A DNA stretch of 32,033 nt from Syntrophales bacterium (lineage in GTDB: Bacteria; Desulfobacterota; Syntrophia; Syntrophales; UBA2210): positions 1 through 32,033 of the forward strand of contig JALNXD010000033.1 of assembly GCA_023230565.1 (NCBI GenBank), read 5' to 3'. The position numbers were made by a program, and so were the translations under genes. The notes under the pieces are model-generated. The model was not told the DNA's origin, searched no databases, and worked only from the letters and a program-made list of their open reading frames with translations. This document shows positions 15,671 through 25,200 of the stretch, piece after piece. Position 1 is the first letter of the stretch; each line of letters starts with the position of its first letter.

Positions 15671-17718
15671 GCGCCGGTTTTCTCCCTGTCAAACTCCAGA
15701 GCATAGCTGGATTTCTGCCCGTCGTCCGTCAGTACGAGGTAGGCGGAATAGCTTTTTCCGGTCTTTTCGGAGTACATGCCGCTGACAAATGTTCTGCCGT
15801 CCTTCAGAAGCGCCTCCGCCATCTTTTTTGTCAGAATGATGTGCTTTGCGGACAGGTAGCGGTTGTCCTTCCAGAGCCCGAAGCGGCAGTCGCGGCGCTC
15901 ACAGAAAAAGCCGGTCTTGCTCTCTGTAACCGGACCGCCGCAGCGGGGGCATTTTCCGACCACCGGTCGTCCGGACGGAAACAGCACCTCCGCACCGCTC
16001 ACAGGCTCGTAATCGCACACCAATTCGGAAACCATGCGGCTGATCTGCGCCATAAACGCCTCCGAAGAGAGCTCGCCGCGCTCGATCTCCTTCAGCATGT
16101 TCTCCCATTCCGCAGTCAGAAGCGGAGACTGGAGCTGTTCCGGAAGCACCGTAATCAGGGAGATACCGATGTCCTGAGGAACCAGGCTGACCGCCTTTTT
16201 GTTCTTCTTTCTCTCCACAAAGCCGGAGGAAACCAGTTTTTCCAGAATCCCGGCGCGGGTGGCGGGTGTGCCCAGCCCCTTGCGCTCGGCATCATCCGGC
16301 ATCTCTTTCGCCCCGGCAGTCTCCATAGCAGAAAGCAGCGTATCCTCGGTGTATCGGGCAGGCGGTTTTGTCTTTCCTTCTTCCAGCGAAACGGCAAAAC
16401 TGTCAATGGACTGTCCTTCCGTCATCGGAGGGAGCACCTTTTCCTTCTGTTCGCCTGCCGCATAGCTTTTCCAGCCGGCGGTCAGCACGGTTTTACCCTT
16501 TGCGGTGAATACCTGTCCGCCGCATTCGACAGTTGCCACTGTTTCCAGATAGGAGTACGGCGCACTGACCGCCATCAGCACCTGACGGGCAACCAGCTTC
16601 AGCACCTCGCGCTCTCCGGCTGTCAGAGCAGACAGTTCAGCTTCTCCGGCAGCCATCGTGGGAATGACGGCATGGTGATCGGAAACCTTACGGCTGTCGC
16701 AGACCTGTTTTGAAAACACATCTCCGACCGATACGCCGAGAATCCCGGAGGCGCAGGCAGCGGCGGCCGGAACCCCGCTTTCCATATCGTCCGTCAGGTA
16801 GCGGCTGTCGGTTCGCGGATAGGTACAGAGCTTTTTCTCATACAGGGACTGAAGGTAGTCCAGCGTCTGCTGGGCGGTGAAGCCCAGGATGCGGTTGGCA
16901 TCTCGCTGGAGCGTTGTCAGGTCATAGAGTGCTGGGGCTTTTTCAGATTTTTCTTTCTGCTCCACGCTGCGGATCACCGCCGGCGCGCCTGCACAGGCGG
17001 ATTTCAGGCTTTCCGCATCCGGCTTGCTTTTCAGCTTTTCACTGACCGCCGCAAAATCGCCGTTATCCAGCTTCACCGTATAAAAGGGCTCCGGCTGGAA
17101 CGCCTTGATTTCCGCTTCCCGCTGTACCAGCAGCGCCAGTGTAGGCGACACCACGCGTCCGACATTCAGCGTGCGGTGATACAGCACCGAGAAAAGCCGG
17201 GTGGCGTTGATGCCTACCAGCCAGTCCGCCTTGCTTCTGCAAAGAGCGGCATCATAGAGATGGTCGTACTCACTGCCGTCGCGCAGGTTTTCAAAGCCCT
17301 CGCGGATTGCAGCATCCTCCATGGAAGAAATCCAGAGGCGCTTCACGGGTTTCACGCAGCCTGCCAGAAGATAGACGGTGCGGAAAATCAGTTCGCCCTC
17401 GCGTCCCGCATCGCAGGCATTGATGATTTCCGTCACATCCGAACGGCGCATCAGCTCCGTCAGCAGATCCAGCTGCTTTTTCTTATCGCGCCCGACGCTG
17501 TACTGCCAGCTTTCGGGAATGATGGGGAGCTGTTCACGGCTCCATCTGGCATATGCCTCGTCATACACCTCGGCGGAAGCCAGTTCCGCCAGATGGCCGA
17601 AGCACCAGGAAATGAGGAAATTTTCTCCCTCAAAATAACCGTCCCGGCGCTTGTCAGCGCCAAGGACGGCAGAAATGGATTTTGCCACAGAGGGCTTTTC
17701 GGTAATCACAAGCTTCAT
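15667..17718 (-). CDS. topB: DNA topoisomerase III (type IA)
   Basis: A 683-residue type IA topoisomerase that passes single strands through transient breaks; in ICEs it is thought to help unwind or resolve transferred DNA. Evidence: the Toprim start MKLVITEKPSVAKSI, acidic Toprim motif ACDAGREGELIFR (D103, E108), catalytic Tyr300 in LCTYPRTDSRYL, the GRVVSPTLALLVQREAEI segment, and a C-terminal zinc ribbon around 585-612 (CPRCGGPV then CERRDC). I chose ATG 17718 after GAGAGGATAACGAT; an upstream in-frame ATG at 17766 overlaps the DUF4366 stop codon (TAATG) but has no better site. Length is normal for plasmid and ICE TopB. Confidence 0.95.
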   Translation of the reverse strand: MKLVITEKPSVAKSISAVLGADKRRDGYFEGENFLISWCFGHLAELASAEVYDEAYARWSREQLPIIPESWQYSVGRDKKKQLDLLTELMRRSDVTEIINACDAGREGELIFRTVYLLAGCVKPVKRLWISSMEDAAIREGFENLRDGSEYDHLYDAALCRSKADWLVGINATRLFSVLYHRTLNVGRVVSPTLALLVQREAEIKAFQPEPFYTVKLDNGDFAAVSEKLKSKPDAESLKSACAGAPAVIRSVEQKEKSEKAPALYDLTTLQRDANRILGFTAQQTLDYLQSLYEKKLCTYPRTDSRYLTDDMESGVPAAAACASGILGVSVGDVFSKQVCDSRKVSDHHAVIPTMAAGEAELSALTAGEREVLKLVARQVLMAVSAPYSYLETVATVECGGQVFTAKGKTVLTAGWKSYAAGEQKEKVLPPMTEGQSIDSFAVSLEEGKTKPPARYTEDTLLSAMETAGAKEMPDDAERKGLGTPATRAGILEKLVSSGFVERKKNKKAVSLVPQDIGISLITVLPEQLQSPLLTAEWENMLKEIERGELSSEAFMAQISRMVSELVCDYEPVSGAEVLFPSGRPVVGKCPRCGGPVTESKTGFFCERRDCRFGLWKDNRYLSAKHIILTKKMAEALLKDGRTFVSGMYSEKTGKSYSAYLVLTDDGQKSSYALEFDREKTGA

Positions 17719-17765
17719 ATCGTTATCCTCTCTTTCTCTGATTGGTGCAGATGCGGTCTGCGCCA

Positions 17766-18746
17766 TTACACTTCATCTGTTTCCTCCGGCTGGTCGTCCT
17801 CGATAACATATTCTTCCTCATCATCTTCGTCATCATCGCCGAAGTCGTAGTCATCCAGATCATCGGGACCCTTGGTATCGGGCTTCTGCTTTCTGAACTT
17901 GAACCAGTACACAGCGCCGCCCGCACCCAGACCGGCAATCAGCAGCAGAAGAAGCAGCGGTGCGGAGCTGCTCTTTTCAGGCTCCGGTTCTTCCGGCTCC
18001 TCCGGAACGACGGTGGATTCCGGTTCCTCCTTTACTGTCCCGGTGCATTCCGTCAGGTTGGTCTTGCAGACCGGGCAGTTCAGGTCCACATCGCCGGCTT
18101 CACAGCGGTCGGTACATGTGCATTTGACCGTGACCTCGCCGTCCTGCATCAGCGCCATCAGGTCAGCCTCGTCCACCAGATTCAGAAAATAGACGTTTTC
18201 ACCGTTCTTATCCCGGTCGATGACGATGTAAAAGGTGTTATCATTCTTGGACTGCACCGTGATGAACTGCTTTCCGTCCGAAGCCTGGTACACGTCATCC
18301 ACAAGCTCCAGGTTGCCGTCAGGCGTCAGCGGGGCTCCGGAACTCTCTGTACCGGTCGAACCGGTATCGGCATTATCCCCGGTAACAGCCGTACCCTCGC
18401 TGACTTTCAGATAGCCGCCGTATACATAGCCCTCCTTTTCGGGCACGATGACTTTGTACCATCCGTTTTCCTCACCGATCACCGTCACGGTATCGTCGCA
18501 GGGAAGCTGACCGATGATGTTGTAGCTGGTGCTTGCTCCGTCGCGCAGATTCAGCCTGCCGCCGTTGGTCGTCACCGTTCCGATTTTTTCCGTCTGAACG
18601 GCAGTCTGACTGCCGGAGGACTGCTGTTCAGCAGCCTCCGCAGAATCACCTGCATAGGCAAAGGCGGGAGCCGCCAGCGCCGTCATCATGGCAAGCGCTG
18701 CCGCCAATGCGGTCAGCCCCCTGCGAAGCATCCTTTTAGTTCTCAT
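17766..18746 (-). CDS. DUF4366 (CD1107-type) surface protein with SH3b domain
   Basis: A 326-residue secreted or membrane-anchored protein. Residues 1-32 are a signal peptide (basic start MRTKRMLRRGL, hydrophobic core, AFAYA). An SH3b domain follows at about 57-114 (RLNLRDGASTSYNIIGQL to EGYVYGGYLKV), suited to binding peptidoglycan. A DUF4366 part with six cysteines (about 209-234, CTCTDRC, CPVC) may bind metal. A Pro/Glu spacer, one membrane segment (about 262-281) and a very acidic cytoplasmic tail complete it. ATG 18746 is preferred because GGAGG lies 9 bases ahead. It overlaps the DUF4315 gene by 11 bases. It probably works with the NlpC/P60 protein at the mating site. Confidence 0.87.
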   Translation of the reverse strand: MRTKRMLRRGLTALAAALAMMTALAAPAFAYAGDSAEAAEQQSSGSQTAVQTEKIGTVTTNGGRLNLRDGASTSYNIIGQLPCDDTVTVIGEENGWYKVIVPEKEGYVYGGYLKVSEGTAVTGDNADTGSTGTESSGAPLTPDGNLELVDDVYQASDGKQFITVQSKNDNTFYIVIDRDKNGENVYFLNLVDEADLMALMQDGEVTVKCTCTDRCEAGDVDLNCPVCKTNLTECTGTVKEEPESTVVPEEPEEPEPEKSSSAPLLLLLLIAGLGAGGAVYWFKFRKQKPDTKGPDDLDDYDFGDDDEDDEEEYVIEDDQPEETDEV

Positions 18747-18984
18747 GTTCATATCCCTCCGTTTCTTCGTATTCATCGGTTCCGGGCAAATCCGCAGCCT
18801 TGCCGCACAGAAGCGCGGCAAGCTGCTCCGGCGTCATGCCGATCTCGCGCACCATGCCGATGATATCGTTGTTCTCCAGCTTCGTAATCTGCTCGGAGAG
18901 CTTGCGGTTGCGGTTCTGAAGGTCGGAAATCTTTTCGGTATTCCTGCTTCTTTCCGCTTTCAGCTTTTCAATTTTCGGGTTCAT
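18736..18984 (-). CDS. DUF4315 family protein
   Basis: An 82-residue protein of the DUF4315 family. The first 45 residues (PKIEKLKAERSRNTEKISDLQ, then RKLSEQITKLENNDII) form a coiled coil, followed by MVREIGMTPEQLAALL and an acidic tail. AAAGGAG precedes the start. It lies between the NlpC/P60 gene and the DUF4366 gene, the usual three-gene block in these ICEs. Function unknown; an adaptor for one of the two neighbours is plausible from the coiled coil. Confidence 0.87.
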   Translation of the reverse strand: MNPKIEKLKAERSRNTEKISDLQNRNRKLSEQITKLENNDIIGMVREIGMTPEQLAALLCGKAADLPGTDEYEETEGYEHEN

Positions 18985-18996
18985 ACTGCTCCTTTC

Positions 18997-20748
18997 TTAC
19001 GGGCTGGGCAGCCTTCCGAATTGCAGGAAGTGCTGCTGCCAGTAGTTCGTATCGATGCTCGTGTACTGGATGGGGTCGCCGCAGTGGATCATCATGTTGT
19101 TGCCCACATAAATGCCGACGTGCGACGCGCCGGAAGTGTCATAGGTTTTCTCAAAGAAAATCAGGTCGCCCGGTTTGGCGTTGGCCGGGGAAACATAAGA
19201 ACAGATATTCCGCAGTCCTTCGGCGCCAAGCCGCCCCACACTCCAGCCAACACCGCAGTGATTGATGACCCAGCTGACAAAGCCGGAGCAGTCAAAACTG
19301 GTGCTGGGCGAGCTGCCGCCCCAGACATACGGATAGCCCAGGTACTTTTCCGCTTCCTGAATCATGGCCGCAAACTGTTCGTCCTCCAGTGCGTCTGCCG
19401 GAATTTCATACCGGTACTGGTCGCCGTAATAGCGGTCAACGTAGGAAGAACCGGCAAACAGATCGGGCCGGTTGCCCAGCGTGGACATATAGGAGGCATA
19501 CAGGGACAGATGATCCTGATCCATCAGATAGACCGGCAGATGGGACAGATTGAAGTTTTCCAGCGTCACCGTGCAGATGTAATAATTATAGGGAACCTGC
19601 ACTTCATATTCGTATTCCTCGATGCTGGTCGCGCCGGTCTCCGGGTCTGTAACCGTGTAATAGCCGGTGCGGGTCTCTGTTCTGTAACGGGTTTCAACCT
19701 GCACATCCTCCGTCAGCGTGTACTGGCGGTCGAAGATGGTCTGAAGCAGGCCGCCTACCTCATCAATCGTCCATTCTCCCTCCCGGAGCGCCGTCAGCAT
19801 GGAAATCAGCACATAGGGGTCATGTTCAATCTCATCCAGGTCAAAGTGGTATTCGTCGTAGTCATTGGTGCTTTCGTAATTGTCCAGATACTCCTGAAGC
19901 TCTGCCTCAAGCCCCAGATACTGTGCCTCCGCCGCCAGCATATCCGCATCGGCGCTGGGATAGGTGGTCAGCACGCCGGAGGATGTGAGCGAACTCATCA
20001 TCACGGAACAGCTGGACATCACAGTGGAAACAAACAGAAACATCATTCCGATAACGCCGAGAATCACAAAGCCCTTTTTGTGCCGGGCGACAAACTGAAC
20101 GACTTTGGAGGTTTCCTCACCGGTTTTTTTCACGGCTTTGGCCGCAGCCTCGGACGCCTTGACCGTGTTGTCCGCAGCCTTTCCGGCCTTGGCCTCAGCA
20201 TAGGCTTTCTTAATGGCGCGCTTCTGCTGGAACCGGGAAGCCGGGCTTGTGCCCCATTCCGGATTCTGAAGCTCCGCCTCCTTATACAGTGCCTTCAGAT
20301 TGGCCCGGTCAGTGGCGCGTTCCGCTTTCAGTGCTCTGGCATAGGGTTTATCCTGCAATGTGCGGTGGGCGGTATCCAATGTCCGGATGCTGCCCTCGGC
20401 GCTGCTGATGACCTCATGGGAGACCGATGCGGAAACGCTGCCGTCTGCGTCCTCATGCAGTTCCCAGTGGGATACTGCCGAAACCGCATTGAGCGGAGAG
20501 GCCGCGGCGGCATGCGTGAGTTTGGACGGGCGTTTTTTCTCGGTTTCCTCAAAAACAAGGCGCGTCACGACCTGATTTTCCTTCAGGTCATAGACGCGCT
20601 GTTTCTGAACGATCTTCTTTTTGGGGATTTTCGACTCAGCTTTTGTGAGTTTTTTCTGCGCTTTCTCCGCCTTTTTAATGGGCTTCTGAAGCTCCGGTGT
20701 TTCCAGCTCCTCCTCTGTAAAAAGAAGGCGGGGCGAGCGTTTTGCCAT
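18997..20748 (-). CDS. CD1108-type NlpC/P60 (C40) cell-wall hydrolase
   Basis: A 583-residue protein that would cut peptidoglycan stem peptides so that the mating channel can cross the wall. A long basic cytoplasmic part (1-225) is followed by one membrane segment (about 228-250, FVILGVIGMMFLFVSTVMSS), an extracellular spacer with a conserved region before the catalytic domain, and a C-terminal NlpC/P60 domain. The catalytic residues are visible: Cys487 in SFDCSGFVSWV, His543 in ASHVGIYVG and His555 in MMIHCGDP. ATG 20748 follows GAGGTGATGCAC, so the extra N-terminal MMH of the longer frame is left out. It is the VirB1-like function of the channel. Confidence 0.92.
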   Translation of the reverse strand: MAKRSPRLLFTEEELETPELQKPIKKAEKAQKKLTKAESKIPKKKIVQKQRVYDLKENQVVTRLVFEETEKKRPSKLTHAAAASPLNAVSAVSHWELHEDADGSVSASVSHEVISSAEGSIRTLDTAHRTLQDKPYARALKAERATDRANLKALYKEAELQNPEWGTSPASRFQQKRAIKKAYAEAKAGKAADNTVKASEAAAKAVKKTGEETSKVVQFVARHKKGFVILGVIGMMFLFVSTVMSSCSVMMSSLTSSGVLTTYPSADADMLAAEAQYLGLEAELQEYLDNYESTNDYDEYHFDLDEIEHDPYVLISMLTALREGEWTIDEVGGLLQTIFDRQYTLTEDVQVETRYRTETRTGYYTVTDPETGATSIEEYEYEVQVPYNYYICTVTLENFNLSHLPVYLMDQDHLSLYASYMSTLGNRPDLFAGSSYVDRYYGDQYRYEIPADALEDEQFAAMIQEAEKYLGYPYVWGGSSPSTSFDCSGFVSWVINHCGVGWSVGRLGAEGLRNICSYVSPANAKPGDLIFFEKTYDTSGASHVGIYVGNNMMIHCGDPIQYTSIDTNYWQQHFLQFGRLPSP

Positions 20749-20783
20749 GTGCATCACCTCGATTCGTATGGTTTGGGTTTTGT

Positions 20784-21551
20784 TCAGCCGATGATCTCCG
20801 CGCGTTCAGCCAGAAATACCTGCTTGCCCTTGGGCGTTACCAGCATCTGCGTGCCGCGATGCCCGTTGGGCGCGATAAACTCACGGACAACAAACAGGCC
20901 GTTGCGGTAAGGAAGGGCGTGAGGATGCATGATACCTTTGCTGTCATAGTAGGCATATTTCTTTCTGACGAGATAGGCCGTGAACATGCTCTGGGGAACA
21001 CCCAGCTCCTTGGCGGTGAGCCGGATACCGGTGCAGTCGGGGCAGTCTACCAGCGCATCGAAATACGCCGCCTTGGGAAGCGCAACGGTCAGCTGCGCTT
21101 CAGCCTGTTTCAGCTGCCCGGCCAGCTTTTTGTTGAGATTCCGTTCTTCCGACAGTGCCCGAACGACCTGCGCCGCCACATCGGCATTGCCTGCCGCCTG
21201 TTCCAGCAGCGCATCGGTCATATAGGCTCCATGTCTGCGGATAGAGGGGAGAACTTCGCTCGTCACCCAGTGCTTGAAGCGTTTGGCGCTTTCCAGTTTG
21301 CTGGAGAGGATCAGGCTGTAAAGCCCGGATTCATTGATAAGAATGCTCTCTTTCCGTTGATTTCCGTCAAAGACCATTCCTTTTGTCCGGTCTTCCGGCG
21401 CCACATGACGGTTAATATCTCGACTACCGTTTTGGTACCCGAGGTTATCCGCCACGTCTTTTCCAACGAACCAGGGAACTCCGTCCTCCGTGACGAAGGT
21501 ACGGACACACCCGAACTCCTCATTCTGGAATATCTGCATCCTGTTTTCCAT
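20784..21551 (-). CDS. Phage-type antirepressor (BRO-N plus KilAC/ANT)
   Basis: A 255-residue protein with a BRO N-terminal domain (about 8-105: VRTFVTEDGVPWFVGKDVADNLGY, GLYSLILSSKLESAKRFKHW, LPSIRRHGAY) and a C-terminal KilAC/ANT domain (about 135-245: RLTAKELGVPQSMFTAYLV then GLFVVREFIAPNGHRGTQML). Such proteins bind and inactivate CI-like repressors or bind DNA in phages. Here it sits inside the channel operon, 17 bases after virB4 and before the wall hydrolase, with AAAGGA ahead of its ATG. No other phage gene is nearby. A regulatory role for the ICE is likely, and its repressor partner is not identified; the XRE protein at the left edge is only a candidate. Confidence 0.88.
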   Translation of the reverse strand: MENRMQIFQNEEFGCVRTFVTEDGVPWFVGKDVADNLGYQNGSRDINRHVAPEDRTKGMVFDGNQRKESILINESGLYSLILSSKLESAKRFKHWVTSEVLPSIRRHGAYMTDALLEQAAGNADVAAQVVRALSEERNLNKKLAGQLKQAEAQLTVALPKAAYFDALVDCPDCTGIRLTAKELGVPQSMFTAYLVRKKYAYYDSKGIMHPHALPYRNGLFVVREFIAPNGHRGTQMLVTPKGKQVFLAERAEIIG

Positions 21552-21567
21552 ATCTTGTCGTCCTTTC

Positions 21568-23949
21568 TTATCCAGCCTGCTCCTGCGGCTTGGTGGTGAT
21601 GATTCGGTACAGCTCCGTATCCTTCGGGAAGCGGTCTACAAACGGAAGAATCGTGCTGCCGTAAAAAAGAAGCCCTTCGCCTTCACCGCTGTGGGTGACA
21701 TACGAGAGCTGATGGGGAGAAATATTCAGCTGCTTGGCGAGAATCTGCCGGTCGCCGGAAGCCTGGTTCAGCATAAACACATAGTCGGAGTTTTCAAAGA
21801 TGTTCTCCACCTCGCGGGAGGAAAGCAGGTCTTTGACGTTCTGCGTGATGCCGGTGGGAATGCCGCCCCATTTTCGGAAGCGCTTCCAGATTTCCACGGT
21901 GTACGCCGCCGTCTGCTCCTCGCGGAGCAAAAGGTGCATCTCGTCGATGTAATAACGTGTGGATTTGTGCGCCTCGCGGTTGATGGTGACGCGGTTCCAC
22001 ACTGCATCCTGCACGATCAGCATACCGATTTTCTTCAGCTGCTTGCCCAGTTCCTTGATATCGAAGGACACGATGCGGTTTTCAATGTTGATGCTGGTGC
22101 GGTGGTTGAACACATTCAGAGAGCCGGTGACATAGATTTCAAGCGCTGTGGCGATGTACTGCGCCTCCTTTTCCTCCTGCGTCAGCAGCGCATTGTACAG
22201 ATCCTCCAGAATCGGCATGTTTTCCGGCACGGGGTCAGCCAGATAATCCCGGTAGACCATGCGGACACAGCGGTCGATGATGGTCTTTTCCACCGGCTGC
22301 AAGCCCTCCTTGCCGCCTACGATCAGCTCGCACAGGGAGAGGATGAAGTCGGATTTCAGCGACAACGGATTCTCATCGTCGCTGTAGTTCAGGTTCAGGT
22401 CCATGGGGTTGATGTAGTCGCTTGAAGTGGGCGAGATTTTGATGACCTGCCCGCCCAGGCGCTCCACCAGTGTGCCGTACTCCGATTCCGGGTCGCAGAT
22501 GATGATGTCATCATCGGTGACGAAAAATACATTGGCAATCTCGCGCTTGGCGGCAAAGGATTTGCCGGAGCCGGGTGTGCCGAGAATCAGGCCGTTCGGG
22601 TTCTTGAGAAGCTTTCTGTCCACCATGATCAGGTTGTTGGACAGGGCGTTGATGCCGCAGTAGAGCGCCTCCTTACCGCTCTGAAACAGCTCCTGCGTGG
22701 TAAACGGCACGAAAATCGCCACACTGGATGTTGTCATTCCGCGTTCGATCTCCACCTGATTGAGCCCCAGCGGCAGGCTGCTCATCAGCCCTTCCTCCTG
22801 CTGGAAGTCAAGCCGGGTCAGCTGGCAGTTGTATTTCTGGGCAATGGAGCCCGCCTGGAACACATTGTTCTCCAACTGCTGTTTGGTCTCCGCCACGTTC
22901 AGCACCAGGAAGGTCAGCAGGAACATGCGCTCATTTCTGGACTGCAGATCCTGCAGGAGCTTCTTCGCCTCGTTGCCGTAGGTGGCCAGGTCGCTGGGGA
23001 TGATGTCCATATCATATCCGGCGCGGACGGCCTTTTTCTGCTCCTCAATGGTCATCTTCTGCAGATCGGTGATTTTGCGCTTGATGGTCTTAATGGCTTT
23101 GACCTGATCCACCGACTGAACATGCATGGTCACAATCAGACTGCTCTGCATATCCAGAAAGTCGGCCAGCATCCGGTCGTTCAGCTCCGGCGCGAGAATC
23201 TGGAGGAAGGAAACCTGCCCGATTTTCCTGCCCATGGTGAAGTTTTTGCCGTTTCGGAAGGAAAAGGAGCTGGGCGCGATAAAGTCCTTCACGGAAAGCC
23301 CGGTGGGAGCCAGCCAGTCCCAGTCAAAGAGAAACGGCTGCTCCTCGTCCATGTGGAAGATGCCGTGGAGCAGTTCCAGACGCTGCTTTCCGTTCATCGG
23401 GTCAGCCTGAACACCCAGCCGCTTGAAGTTGTTCAGCACATCGGTCTCAATGCGCTCCAGCCGGAGCTTGGCGCTTTTCAGCGAATCGGCCTCGATGCCG
23501 AAGGTCAGGTACTTGGTCTTGATGAGGCCATTGTTGCCCTTGGCTAGCTGATTTTTCAGCATCTGGGTGTATTCGGCGCGGATACTGTCGTAGCTGTCGC
23601 CCTTCAGCGGAATGGCGATGCGCTCCGAGTAGGTATCCTTGTTCGCCGCCGTATTGATAAAGGACAGCTCAAAGCGCACGGAGCTGTCAAAGTAGTTGAG
23701 AAAGTCGCACCAGCCGTCAAAGATGGCGGCCTTGTCCTCGTTCTGATTCAGCTGGTAGTTGATGTCCTGGAACTGCACCGTCTTGGTGTAGTAATGATCG
23801 GTCACGCGACAGATGCCGTCCGGGAACATGCGCTGAAAGGGAATGGAATCCTGCGCGGATTTGTGTCTTTTGTCCTGTCGTCTGGCGTTCTGAATGGCAG
23901 CGTTAATCTGCTGCTTTTCCGCTCTTGTGAGCTTTTTCGCCTTGGACAA
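21568..23949 (-). CDS. virB4: VirB4/TraE-type ATPase of the mating channel
   Basis: A 793-residue ATPase that powers assembly and transfer by the type IV secretion channel. Residues 1-430 are the family's N-terminal part; the P-loop is GTPGSGKSF near 456-463 and the Walker B region is YYIDEMHLLL near 665-674, followed by the conserved Gln/Arg-containing segment GGIPTGITQNVKDLL. The start codon is a TTG at 23949, decided by a strong AAGGAGG 9 bases ahead; it overlaps the prgI gene by 47 bases. Length is normal for the family. It acts at the membrane together with PrgI and VirB6. Confidence 0.95.
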   Translation of the reverse strand: MSKAKKLTRAEKQQINAAIQNARRQDKRHKSAQDSIPFQRMFPDGICRVTDHYYTKTVQFQDINYQLNQNEDKAAIFDGWCDFLNYFDSSVRFELSFINTAANKDTYSERIAIPLKGDSYDSIRAEYTQMLKNQLAKGNNGLIKTKYLTFGIEADSLKSAKLRLERIETDVLNNFKRLGVQADPMNGKQRLELLHGIFHMDEEQPFLFDWDWLAPTGLSVKDFIAPSSFSFRNGKNFTMGRKIGQVSFLQILAPELNDRMLADFLDMQSSLIVTMHVQSVDQVKAIKTIKRKITDLQKMTIEEQKKAVRAGYDMDIIPSDLATYGNEAKKLLQDLQSRNERMFLLTFLVLNVAETKQQLENNVFQAGSIAQKYNCQLTRLDFQQEEGLMSSLPLGLNQVEIERGMTTSSVAIFVPFTTQELFQSGKEALYCGINALSNNLIMVDRKLLKNPNGLILGTPGSGKSFAAKREIANVFFVTDDDIIICDPESEYGTLVERLGGQVIKISPTSSDYINPMDLNLNYSDDENPLSLKSDFILSLCELIVGGKEGLQPVEKTIIDRCVRMVYRDYLADPVPENMPILEDLYNALLTQEEKEAQYIATALEIYVTGSLNVFNHRTSINIENRIVSFDIKELGKQLKKIGMLIVQDAVWNRVTINREAHKSTRYYIDEMHLLLREEQTAAYTVEIWKRFRKWGGIPTGITQNVKDLLSSREVENIFENSDYVFMLNQASGDRQILAKQLNISPHQLSYVTHSGEGEGLLFYGSTILPFVDRFPKDTELYRIITTKPQEQAG

Positions 23950-24301
23950 TCTTCTGTACCTCCTTATCCAGTTTTTCCTGCCGCATTACGGCAGAATAGA
24001 AGTTGTTTGTTTTGTATGGCCGCTCCTTCGGGCGGATAAAGCTGACCTGCACGATATTGCGGATGATCTTTTCCAGCGGCTGTCCGTTCTTCTCATACAT
24101 GGCGAACATGAAAAAAGGCAGCATGACAAGCACCATGAGAAGGGTTGCCGTACTGTTGCTGACGTGTCCCTTTATGAGAAAAAAGACCGGAAGCCCCACC
24201 AGAAGTCCTCCGCCGAAGCAGACGATCTGGCGCTTGGTCAGGTTGAAGGCGACCTTGGTTTTGACTGCGTTCATGTCCTTGGGTACGGGTACATATGCCA
24301 T
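23903..24301 (-). CDS. prgI: PrgI family channel protein (VirB3-like)
   Basis: A 132-residue membrane protein. The start MAYVPVPKDMNAVKTKVAFNL leads into TKRQIVCFGGGLLVGLPVFFLI and ATLLMVLVMLPFFMFAM, two closely spaced membrane segments (about 27-45 and 52-70), then a cytoplasmic YEKNGQPLEKIIRN tail typical of PrgI. Proteins of this type replace VirB3 in Gram-positive channels and usually lie next to virB4, as here. ATG 24301 follows AGGAGGTGGAAT. The last 15 codons overlap virB4 and contain its ribosome binding site, so the two are translationally coupled. Confidence 0.92.
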   Translation of the reverse strand: MAYVPVPKDMNAVKTKVAFNLTKRQIVCFGGGLLVGLPVFFLIKGHVSNSTATLLMVLVMLPFFMFAMYEKNGQPLEKIIRNIVQVSFIRPKERPYKTNNFYSAVMRQEKLDKEVQKIVQGEKAHKSGKAAD

Positions 24302-24316
24302 TCTGATTCCACCTCC

Positions 24317-25180
24317 TTAATGTGCGTTGAACACGCTCTTGGCCAGCGAGCTGGTCTTGAACAGCGTGAAGCACAGCAGCACGGTGTAACCCATAACCGT
24401 CCAGATTGCCATGGAGATATCGCTCTCCACGACCATGTTCTGCACAAGGACGGCATAAATTGCCACGCAGACGATGATTAAGAAGCCCTGAAACGCCAGT
24501 GCAAACAGGCTTCTGAGATAGTTCTGACCCATCTGGCTCCACTCGTGGTTCATCATGGTGGACATGGGGATCGGCGCAACCGATGTGACCAGGTAGATCT
24601 CGATCATTCTGCCGAAGCAGATGAGCATAATGATGATGGACAGGATATGCATGGTCACGCCCACGATCATGGACTGGAACCACAGGCCGATCAGGCTGGA
24701 AAGCTCCATGGCCATCAGCGTTTCCTCAAGTCCCTCTGTGACAAGCTCGATATCCGTATTGCCCACGATCATGCCGGCGGCGTTGTTCACTACCGTCTGA
24801 GAAACGTCGAACACCGCCATAACGATATTCCATGTGTTGGACACGATCAGAATGGCGCAGGCCGTCTTGAACACCCACATGAGAATCGACCAGGTGTCGA
24901 AATCATGCATGTTGTTCTTATCCATGATGATGCGGATGAATTCCATGGTCATGACCAGCGCCAGAATGATACCGGCTATGGGCAGGATCACGTTGTTGGA
25001 AAGGTTCTGAATCATACTGAAGATTCCGCTGTTCCAGCCCTGCGGGGTCTGACCGACCTGCACCGCAATATCTCCGACCTTCGTATTCACCGAGTCCACC
25101 ATCCCTGTCAGGTTGGATGCAATCGCTCCGGCAAGAAGCTCCTTGAGCCATTCGGTCAGCGTGTTGAGCAATAAATCCAA
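24317..25180 (-). CDS. VirB6/TrbL-like polytopic channel protein
   Basis: A 287-residue membrane protein that should form the inner-membrane part of the transfer channel. At least five hydrophobic segments are visible, around 64-82 (VILPIAGIILALVMTMEFI), 98-120, 163-190 (IGLWFQSMIVGVTMHILSII), 222-245 and 255-275. The start is a TTG at 25180 behind AAGGAGG; an ATG in another frame 3 bases after the same site gives a shorter unrelated product and is rejected. A strong hairpin precedes it in the intergenic gap. Position between maff2 and prgI is the standard one. Confidence 0.9.
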   Translation of the reverse strand: MDLLLNTLTEWLKELLAGAIASNLTGMVDSVNTKVGDIAVQVGQTPQGWNSGIFSMIQNLSNNVILPIAGIILALVMTMEFIRIIMDKNNMHDFDTWSILMWVFKTACAILIVSNTWNIVMAVFDVSQTVVNNAAGMIVGNTDIELVTEGLEETLMAMELSSLIGLWFQSMIVGVTMHILSIIIMLICFGRMIEIYLVTSVAPIPMSTMMNHEWSQMGQNYLRSLFALAFQGFLIIVCVAIYAVLVQNMVVESDISMAIWTVMGYTVLLCFTLFKTSSLAKSVFNAH

Positions 25181-25200
25181 TCGGCATCGACCTCCTTTCC

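Noticed and set aside
18688..20910. Plus-strand open frame of 740 codons
   Set aside because: Lies opposite the DUF4315 gene and the NlpC/P60 gene, whose catalytic residues and start signals are clear.
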